From Candidatus Roizmanbacteria bacterium RIFCSPHIGHO2_01_FULL_39_8 (lineage in GTDB: Bacteria; Patescibacteriota; Microgenomatia; UBA1406; GWC2-37-13): 33,446 bases of DNA. The stretch spans positions 1 through 33,446 of the forward strand of contig MFZI01000023.1 in NCBI GenBank assembly GCA_001789355.1, in the 5' to 3' direction. The translations under genes and the position numbers were made by a program. Every line of letters begins with the position of its first letter. Position 1 is the stretch's first letter. The notes beneath the pieces are model-generated. The model was not told the origin of the DNA. It did not search any database and saw nothing but the letters and a program-made list of their open reading frames with translations. Below, piece after piece: positions 28,275 to 33,446 of this stretch.

Positions 28275-29088
28275 CCTGTGAAATTTTGTCGTTTTTTGAA
28301 AAACGCTTTCCCAAAAAGAATCGTATCATTTTTTTATACCTTTCATTCAAGTCAGATACATAGTATTCACGTTTTTTCCCTTTTGCCAACTTTTTTTCGA
28401 GAGCGCTATGTCTCTTGAGATATTCTTTTAGCTTTTGAGCTGTCACTTTTCCCTCGGATAAGATCTTTGTCGATGGCCCGACTAAGGATCGAATTTTTTT
28501 ATCAATTAATCCGTAATGAGTGCATCCTAAAACAAGTGTGTCTATATTTTTTTCTTTAAGCGGCGCGAGATACTTCCGGAGCAGAAGATTTAAACCTTCC
28601 CACTGGACTTCTCCCTCTTCGATTACTGGGACAAGAAGCGGACAGGCATTTTGATATACATCAATTTTGTCATCCAATTTTTTCAGCTCAGCGACAAAGC
28701 TTTTCGAAATTACAGTCGCATACGTTGCCATAATACCAACACGTTTTGAGTTTTTTTCCACAATTGCTTCGACAGTGGGTCGAATTATTCCTAGCACCCG
28801 TCGTTCCGGATAGCAGTGAATAAGGTATTCTCTCTGGATTTTGGGAAGGGATATAGCTGTCGCTGTATTACAGGCGAGAATAACGAGAAGACAGTTTTTC
28901 TTCATTAAAAAATCGACTGCCTTACGGGTATATTCATAAATCAATTCTGCAGATTTTCCGCTGTAGGGAACTCTGGCGTTGTCCCCGAAATAAATATAGT
29001 TGTACTGCGGAAGTTCATCGAGTATGTCTTTTAGAACGGATAAACCGCCTAAGCCCGAATCGAAGACTCCAATAGAAAATGGTTTCAT
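28264..29088 (-). CDS. murI: Glutamate racemase
   Basis: 274 residues. Both catalytic cysteines are present, in ACNTATA and LGCTHYG; the N-terminal SGLGGLSVL and NARVPYSGKS are standard. Converts L- to D-glutamate for peptidoglycan. It is the third gene of a minus-strand run (CRP/FNR, VKOR-like, murI); the VKOR-like gene's stop overlaps the murI ATG by 4 nt. The last 25 residues are a lysine-rich tail. Confidence 0.95.
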   Translation of the reverse strand: MKPFSIGVFDSGLGGLSVLKDILDELPQYNYIYFGDNARVPYSGKSAELIYEYTRKAVDFLMKKNCLLVILACNTATAISLPKIQREYLIHCYPERRVLGIIRPTVEAIVEKNSKRVGIMATYATVISKSFVAELKKLDDKIDVYQNACPLLVPVIEEGEVQWEGLNLLLRKYLAPLKEKNIDTLVLGCTHYGLIDKKIRSLVGPSTKILSEGKVTAQKLKEYLKRHSALEKKLAKGKKREYYVSDLNERYKKMIRFFLGKRFSKNDKISQVKE

Positions 29089-29324
29089 GGAGTTTTTTTA
29101 TTTTTTTTCCTTAACCCCAAAAGACTAACAAAAAAGATAATCAAATACATAAAAAATCCGTATACGCAGGCAGGCAATTGGAAGAGAGAGAATGTACTAC
29201 CGCATTGAACTAAAGCATTTTTGCATCCCACGGCAAATAATTCCATATACGATAAATAGCCGGAAAAGAGAAGTCCTGCCAGCGAAAGAATAAAAATTGC
29301 TTTCAGAGCTTTTTCGGGATTCAT
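29085..29324 (-). CDS. VKOR-like small membrane protein, no CxxC
   Basis: 79 residues, two membrane helices (about 8-25 and 52-69). Between them VGCKNALVQCGSTFSLFQLPACVYGFFMYL matches the VKOR region C..C..S....iP...yG. VKOR proteins reoxidise disulfide carriers at the membrane and need a later CxxC, which is missing because the protein ends after the second helix. So it is either a trimmed relative with another role or a remnant. It overlaps the murI start by 4 nt and follows the CRP/FNR regulator by 16 bp. Confidence 0.55.
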   Translation of the reverse strand: MNPEKALKAIFILSLAGLLFSGYLSYMELFAVGCKNALVQCGSTFSLFQLPACVYGFFMYLIIFFVSLLGLRKKNKKTP

Positions 29325-29340
29325 AGTTTAATTTTTTGCG

Positions 29341-29997
29341 TCACTCTTTTGCTGAAGATACCATCTTTTGGAAAGCCTTTATGTTATTTATTGTTATCTT
29401 GTGGCGCAAATAGCTTATTGCTTTTTCTTTTTGCAGCTTTTCCAGCTCGCGGCTTGCTGTCTCGCGGCTTATTCCCGCAAAAGATGCGATATCACGATGA
29501 GTAAAGGCTTCATTTAACTTCGCTACATTTCCTTTTTTTTCACCGAAGTGTCTGGACAAAAAAAGGAGCGCGGATATGATTTTCAGCTTTGCATTTCCAT
29601 TCGTAAGATTTTCTATACGTAGAATCAATTTATCCAGTCCGAGAAGGAGTCTTCTTGAGAGATCAAGAACTACATCGGGTTCTTTTTTCAAAAAATTAAC
29701 CAATTCTTCTTTGGGAATAATATAGAGTTCAGCCGGAGTAATAGTTTCGTAAAAGTACCTGTTTTTTGTCTTACTTATGATTGCAAGCATGGGAAAATAA
29801 GATCCTGGGGCAAAAATATGCAGAGTCAGCTCAACACCCTGGGGTGAAAGTGCATATTCGCGGACATATCCCTTTTTGAGATAAAAGGCTTCTTCGGGTG
29901 TTTCTTCAGCATCGATAAGTATGCTTCCTTTTTTTAACACTTTTTTCGTGAAGCGCGAAAAAAATTTCTCAATTTTTTGAGTCAGATTAGAGGGCAT
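29341..29997 (-). CDS. CRP/FNR-family transcription regulator
   Basis: 218 residues from the ATG at 29997, the normal size. N-terminal cyclic-nucleotide-binding-like beta roll (about 20-120; FYLKKGYVREYALSPQGVELTLHIFAPGSYFP) without the conserved RxS pair needed for cAMP, and no FNR-type cysteine cluster. C-terminal helix-turn-helix THRDIASFAGISRETASRELEKL (165-187). The longer frame reaching 30138 includes the promoter, so it is rejected. Signal unknown. First gene of the run ending in murI. Confidence 0.85.
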   Translation of the reverse strand: MPSNLTQKIEKFFSRFTKKVLKKGSILIDAEETPEEAFYLKKGYVREYALSPQGVELTLHIFAPGSYFPMLAIISKTKNRYFYETITPAELYIIPKEELVNFLKKEPDVVLDLSRRLLLGLDKLILRIENLTNGNAKLKIISALLFLSRHFGEKKGNVAKLNEAFTHRDIASFAGISRETASRELEKLQKEKAISYLRHKITINNIKAFQKMVSSAKE

Positions 29998-30009
29998 AGG
30001 ATCAGTGCA

Positions 30010-30038
30010 AGTATACATCTCCTTTTGTAAGATTTCAA
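30010..30038 (-). promoter_or_regulatory. Promoter of the CRP/FNR gene
   Basis: Minus strand TTGAAA (30038-30033), 17-bp spacer, TATACT (30015-30010), 12 nt before the ATG at 29997. Confidence 0.7.
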
Positions 30039-30084
30039 ATATAATATAACGATTAGTAGAAAACATGAGATAATTGTGCAAAAT

Positions 30085-30300
30085 ATGAGCGTGGATTCTG
30101 ACCCTTCTCGTCGCGGTGGATCTCGAGAGCCAATACATCTTAATTGGTTTATAGATGTTTGGCTATATCTCCTTTCACTAAAATCTACTCAGAATCAAAA
30201 AAAAACAGGTAGTTTTTTACCACTAAGTAGTCAACCTCCAACTAGGCCTGATAGTCAAAGACATCCTTTTCGTGATGATTTTGGTGCAGCAGATGATTAA
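30085..30300 (+). CDS. Hypothetical 71-aa protein
   Basis: Lies alone on the plus strand between the CRP/FNR and DprA genes, which would otherwise be about 300 bp apart. Soluble, with one Trp/Leu-rich segment (LNWFIDVWLYLLSL) and a Pro/Ser/Arg-rich C-terminal half that looks disordered. The stop overlaps the dprA stop. No domain recognised. An upstream ATG at 30076 is also possible. Reality is supported by the otherwise empty gap and by composition only. Confidence 0.4.
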   Translation: MSVDSDPSRRGGSREPIHLNWFIDVWLYLLSLKSTQNQKKTGSFLPLSSQPPTRPDSQRHPFRDDFGAADD

Positions 30301-31388
30301 ATTATTTTAAAATATTTGCCTTCCTGATTTTTTTCCACAGCTCCCTTTATCTCAAAAATGGAAAGAATGTTAAGAATTTTTTCTATCGGCAATTTGGTTT
30401 CTTGGATTAACTCATCTGAAGATTTTGGTCCGTCTTTAAGTGAAGAGTAAACAACTTTTTCATCTGGCTCTAATTCTGACTCTACGTCTTTGCTCTCTTT
30501 TGGAACTCGTCTCAGATTAAATTCTTCAAAAATATCCTCTACCGATGTGACAAGTTTCGCTCCTTGTTTTAACAGATTATGAGGAGCTTCTGACATCTTT
30601 GAGGTCAGAAGACCAGGCAGTGCAAATACATCTTTTCCCTGTTCTGCCGCATATCTGGCGGTGATCATTGCTCCCGAATCTCTCGCTCCCTCTATAACAA
30701 GTACTCCTAATGATAATGCAGAGATTATTCTATTTCGGGCAATAAAAAGTCCTTTAACCACGGTCTGCCCCGGGGGAAATTCGGATATAATGAGCCCCTC
30801 TTTCTCAATTATTTTGTAATACAAGGAAGAGTTTATGGCAGGATAGATGATGTCTACCCCGCAGCCTAAAACTGCAACCGTCCTGCCGCCCGAATTAATG
30901 CATGCTAAGTGAGCTGCAGCATCGATCCCTATTGCAAGTCCGGAAACAATAATAAATCCTCCTTCCGTTAATTCTGCCGAAAACTTCTTTGCCATCTGTT
31001 GACCGTAGCTCGTTGGCTCTCTGGTTCCGACGATCGCCAGACATGCGTATGTATCAAATGGAAATGACTCAATTTTTCCTTTTATATAGAGACAGAGTGG
31101 AGGGTCCGAAATTTCTTTAATTTTTTTGGGGTAAACCTTATTATTGAATGGAATTACGGAAATATGTTTTCTTTTTAATTCTTCAAGTTTTTTAACCGGA
31201 TCAAATTTTTTTCGAAATTCTATAAACTTTTCTCCCCAGTTGTTTCCGATGATTTCTTTTATTTTAGCCCTGTCACCTTCATAAGATTTTTTAACACTCC
31301 CGAAATGATTTAAAAGAGCGGTGAACCGGGTAGGCCCGATTCCTAAAAAATGTGAAAAGCCGAGATAGTAATAAACATCATCTGACAT
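30297..31388 (-). CDS. dprA: DNA-processing protein DprA
   Basis: 363 residues, normal. An N-terminal helix-hairpin-helix region (GIGPTRFTALLNHFG), the DprA Rossmann core with VGTREPTSYGQQMA, SGLAIGIDAAAH, VLGCGVDIIYP, SEFPPG and ARNRIISALS (nucleotide/ssDNA binding), and a C-terminal winged-helix (DEKVVYSSLKDGPKSSDEL). It loads RecA on incoming single-stranded DNA in natural transformation. With ComM/YifB and T4SS-like pilins in the same window this points to competence. A 16-bp motif upstream is shared with yifB. Confidence 0.95.
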   Translation of the reverse strand: MSDDVYYYLGFSHFLGIGPTRFTALLNHFGSVKKSYEGDRAKIKEIIGNNWGEKFIEFRKKFDPVKKLEELKRKHISVIPFNNKVYPKKIKEISDPPLCLYIKGKIESFPFDTYACLAIVGTREPTSYGQQMAKKFSAELTEGGFIIVSGLAIGIDAAAHLACINSGGRTVAVLGCGVDIIYPAINSSLYYKIIEKEGLIISEFPPGQTVVKGLFIARNRIISALSLGVLVIEGARDSGAMITARYAAEQGKDVFALPGLLTSKMSEAPHNLLKQGAKLVTSVEDIFEEFNLRRVPKESKDVESELEPDEKVVYSSLKDGPKSSDELIQETKLPIEKILNILSIFEIKGAVEKNQEGKYFKII

Positions 31389-31424
31389 AAAAATACACTG
31401 AGAGTAGCAGAAACGCCGACAATT

Positions 31425-31480
31425 GTCTGTAGACTATAAGCGACAAACTTAGATTATCAGCTGTTAGTCTATTAGATTTT
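31425..31480. repeat. Heptad repeat region upstream of dprA, with shared 16-bp motif copy 2
   Basis: 7-bp steps on the minus strand (CTAATAG, ACTAACA, CTAAG..., CTTATAG) end in TTTGTCGCTTATAGTC (31447-31432), identical to the motif upstream of yifB. It overlaps the last codons of the M20 gene. Confidence 0.55.
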
Positions 31481-32806
31481 AGAGTAAATGGATTTGAGAG
31501 CTTCTATCCCTTTCCAAAACATCTCTTCATCGATATTTTCGTTGGGAGAATGTGCTTTTTCATCAGGAAGAGTAAACCCAAAAAGAATCACCGGTTTGCC
31601 AAAATGACGCTGCAGGACTTCCGCCGCTCCTATCGATCCTCCTGTTCTATTGTATATGGTCTCATTTCCAAAAATTTCCTTTAGCTGAGCCGCAGTTTTC
31701 TTTACATGGGAATTATCCGTGTCTGTATAAAAAGGAACAAATTTTGCAACTGTCTTAAGGGTGTATTTCACTCCCCTAGGAATTGCTTTTTTTATGTATT
31801 TTTTTACCAAATGCTCAATTGTATCAGGATTTTGATTCTCTACTAATCGAAAGGAGAACTTTGCTTTTATCTCTTTTGGGATCACCGTTTTTGCCCCCAC
31901 TCCGGTATATCCTGATGTAATTCCATGAATATCGAAAGATGGATGAATCTTTGGCAACAAATATCCTTTCTCATGATTTGTTTCAATGATGGTAAATGTC
32001 TGCGCTTCTTTCTGGAGTTCTTTATTGCCTGTATAGGTTTTTTTTAACAATTCTCGTTCCTTCTCACCTATTTTTTTTACGCCATCGTAGAAGTGATCGA
32101 TCAAAATCCTTCCTGACTTGGTGTCTTTCATTTGGGAGATTAACTTTGAAAGAACGAGGATTGGATTAAGTACCGCATTGCCGTAAATACCCGAATGAAG
32201 ATCCCGCTCCCCGACGCAAAGTTTGATTTCAAAATAGACAAGACCTCGTAATGCATACATTATTTGAGGAACATTTTTTTTATGCATCCCCACGTCTGTT
32301 ACGTAAAAAACATCGACCTTTGACAGGGTTTTTTTTACACTCTGTATCATCTCTTCGAAGTGAAGGCTCCCCACTTCTTCTTCTCCCTCTAAAATGAATA
32401 CCACATTATTCTTCAGCTTGTTTGCGACTATAAGTTCTTTGATGGCATATATGTTCTGGATGACATGACCCTTGTCATCGGCCACTCCTCTTCCATATAG
32501 TTTTCCGTTTTGGGCGGTAAGTTCAAATGGTGGAGTTTTCCACTCATCTACCGGATCTTCCGGTTGAACATCGTAATGAGCATAGATTCCTATGGTCTTT
32601 CCTGCTTTTGAAGAATGTCTTGCTGCATAAAGAAGCGGCGGCGCATTATTTTTTTTGATCAGTCGTACCTCAAACTTCATCTTACGTAACTCCCTAGTCA
32701 ATAAATCAACCGCCATTGTAATTTGTTTTCGCCTTTTCGGATCAGCAGAAACGGATTGAATTGAAACAAAGTTGGAAAGAAGTTGTAGTGTCTTGTTTTT
32801 ATTCAT
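31472..32806 (-). CDS. M20-family dipeptidase/carboxypeptidase
   Basis: 444 residues. Metal ligands are present: GIYAHYDVQPED (His/Asp), YGRGVADDKGH (Asp) and EGEEEVGS (Glu pair), then HSGIYGNAV of the lid domain and a C-terminal GGSIGAAEVL...HSPNEN with the last His. This matches the M20 dipeptidase (CNDP-like) group that cuts small peptides in the cytosol and could feed amino acids to a cell with few biosynthetic pathways. A 31-residue gene overlaps its ATG. The last bases lie in a heptad repeat. Confidence 0.92.
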   Translation of the reverse strand: MNKNKTLQLLSNFVSIQSVSADPKRRKQITMAVDLLTRELRKMKFEVRLIKKNNAPPLLYAARHSSKAGKTIGIYAHYDVQPEDPVDEWKTPPFELTAQNGKLYGRGVADDKGHVIQNIYAIKELIVANKLKNNVVFILEGEEEVGSLHFEEMIQSVKKTLSKVDVFYVTDVGMHKKNVPQIMYALRGLVYFEIKLCVGERDLHSGIYGNAVLNPILVLSKLISQMKDTKSGRILIDHFYDGVKKIGEKERELLKKTYTGNKELQKEAQTFTIIETNHEKGYLLPKIHPSFDIHGITSGYTGVGAKTVIPKEIKAKFSFRLVENQNPDTIEHLVKKYIKKAIPRGVKYTLKTVAKFVPFYTDTDNSHVKKTAAQLKEIFGNETIYNRTGGSIGAAEVLQRHFGKPVILFGFTLPDEKAHSPNENIDEEMFWKGIEALKSIYSKI

Positions 32807-32898
32807 TTATCTGACTTGAGTCCAAATAAACTTCGAAGCGCGTTCACAATATGACTCAGAGCTCTACTGAACCAATTTTTATTTTCTCTTTCACTCAT
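32803..32898 (-). CDS. 31-aa microprotein coupled to the M20 gene
   Basis: ATG at 32898, TGA at 32805-32803, overlapping the M20 ATG (32806-32804) as ATGA, so ribosomes can pass directly from one to the other. The peptide (NWFSRALSHIVNALRSLFGLK core) could form an amphipathic helix that sits on a membrane. TAAAAT lies 9 nt before its start. It is too short for homology by eye. It may be a regulatory leader peptide or a real microprotein. Confidence 0.5.
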   Translation of the reverse strand: MSERENKNWFSRALSHIVNALRSLFGLKSDK

Positions 32899-32947
32899 AA
32901 GGGCTTAATTTTATCAAATTTAGATTGTTATAGCAGCAATAGGTTAT

Positions 32948-33406
32948 TTACTCAACTTTTTCGTAAAAATTAACCGTTGCCTTTCCCCATGTCATCGGAT
33001 ACTCCTCCATTTTCAAGAACTTAAAAAAAGCCGATTGGAATGTTTTGGTAACGAGGAGAACTTTTGCACCTTTCTTTAAGCTCATACATCTTCTCTCGAG
33101 CGCCGTCATGAGCTCATCATGGAAACAGGTCGAATGAGCAAATATCATATCAGCCGATGAGAAATCTTGTTCCAAAAAATCGCCGTGGAGAAAATCAAGA
33201 GTTTGCTGTTTTTTTGCATCCGGCAGAATCGGGCGAATGGCTTCTTCATAGCGACTCAGGATTTTTTTTGACTCAAGATATAAATCCTCTAACATCTCAA
33301 TCCCTATAATCTTGGTAAAGTTGCCAAAGAGTGAAGCGAGTACCACTCCTTTTCCCGTCCCCGATCCAAGATCATAAAAAGTTCCGGTAGAGACAATTTG
33401 GGGTTT
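32948..33406 (-). CDS. SAM-dependent methyltransferase (DOT1-like class I fold), 5' truncated
   Basis: The frame runs in from the window edge. Motif I (FYDLGSGTGKGVV) lies upstream of the GTG at 33346, so that GTG is internal and the true start is outside. Later motifs: IIGIEMLEDL, GDFLEQDFSSADMIFAHSTCF, LKKGAKVLLVTK. The SAM-binding strand order and DLGSGTGK resemble DOT1-like class I methyltransferases; the substrate is unknown. I end the reliable part at 33406, where a copied piece of this same gene begins. Confidence 0.75.
   Translation of the reverse strand, partial: KPQIVSTGTFYDLGSGTGKGVVLASLFGNFTKIIGIEMLEDLYLESKKILSRYEEAIRPILPDAKKQQTLDFLHGDFLEQDFSSADMIFAHSTCFHDELMTALERRCMSLKKGAKVLLVTKTFQSAFFKFLKMEEYPMTWGKATVNFYEKVE
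32998..33027. repeat. 30-bp direct repeat, copy 1
   Basis: Inside the methyltransferase gene (encodes FLKMEEY region). Exact second copy at 33408-33437, 410 bp away. Confidence 0.9.
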
Positions 33407-33407
33407 A

Positions 33408-33446
33408 GATACTCCTCCATTTTCAAGAACTTAAAAATGGAGGAGT
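33408..33446. repeat. Direct repeat copy 2 with terminal fold-back
   Basis: Copy of 32998-33027, and its first 13 bases ACTCCTCCATTTT (33411-33423) return as the reverse complement AAAATGGAGGAGT at the window edge (33434-33446). It introduces a stop in the methyltransferase frame. Most likely an assembly end artefact. Confidence 0.75.

Overview
The window looks like a chromosomal contig from a Candidate Phyla Radiation (Patescibacteria) bacterium, probably of the Microgenomates type. This is inferred from gene content, not from a marker-gene tree. The signs are: AT-rich DNA, short intergenic gaps, many orphan genes, several small type IV secretion pilin-like membrane proteins, ComM/YifB and DprA (DNA uptake) without a large biosynthetic gene set, and a group I intron in a tRNA gene. 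TGA is used as stop, so the code is standard.

Layout. 1-2341 (+): truncated TauE/SafE permease, a gene remnant, then an ArsR repressor, a CxxC thioredoxin-like protein and an ArsP-like permease. 2439-4481: Maf-like nucleotide pyrophosphatase, DUF1801 protein of different base composition, and an orphan. 4571-6115 (+): sigma factor fused to five winged-helix-like repeats. 6204-8479 (-): M23-like protein, a possible microprotein, and metK behind a compact SAM riboswitch with a terminator touching the start codon. 8506-10374: exonuclease, orphan, YqeY, FtsB-like protein. 10484-10747 (+): tRNA(CAU) interrupted by a 193-nt group I intron. 10781-15343: GT2 glycosyltransferase, small membrane protein, three T4SS pilin-like proteins, ComM/YifB, DUF1599. 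15586-21451: nucleotide metabolism (PRTase-like, FolA, ThyA, HD hydrolase, Dcd/Dut-like) plus orphans and a winged-helix regulator. 21524-26885 (+): large orphan, beta-carbonic-anhydrase-like protein, GT4 glycosyltransferase, a frameshifted secreted domain/T4SS-pilin fusion, and a small membrane protein. 26882-33446: TatD, RpiB, MurI, VKOR-like fragment, CRP/FNR regulator, DprA, M20 dipeptidase with a coupled microprotein, and a truncated methyltransferase at a folded-back contig end.

Two genome-wide habits stand out. First, most genes that begin a transcript have a -10 hexamer 6-7 nt before the start codon, so their mRNAs should be leaderless. I used this to correct several start codons. Second, degenerate repeats with a 7-bp period, often in inverted pairs, fill many intergenic gaps and also lie in frame inside protein genes (ThyA, TatD, GT4, the YqeY tail), recalling Rickettsia palindromic elements and cyanobacterial heptanucleotide repeats.

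The genes suggest a small fermentative cell that makes dTMP from dUMP (ThyA/FolA), makes SAM under riboswitch control, builds surface glycans and pilus-like structures, and takes up DNA.
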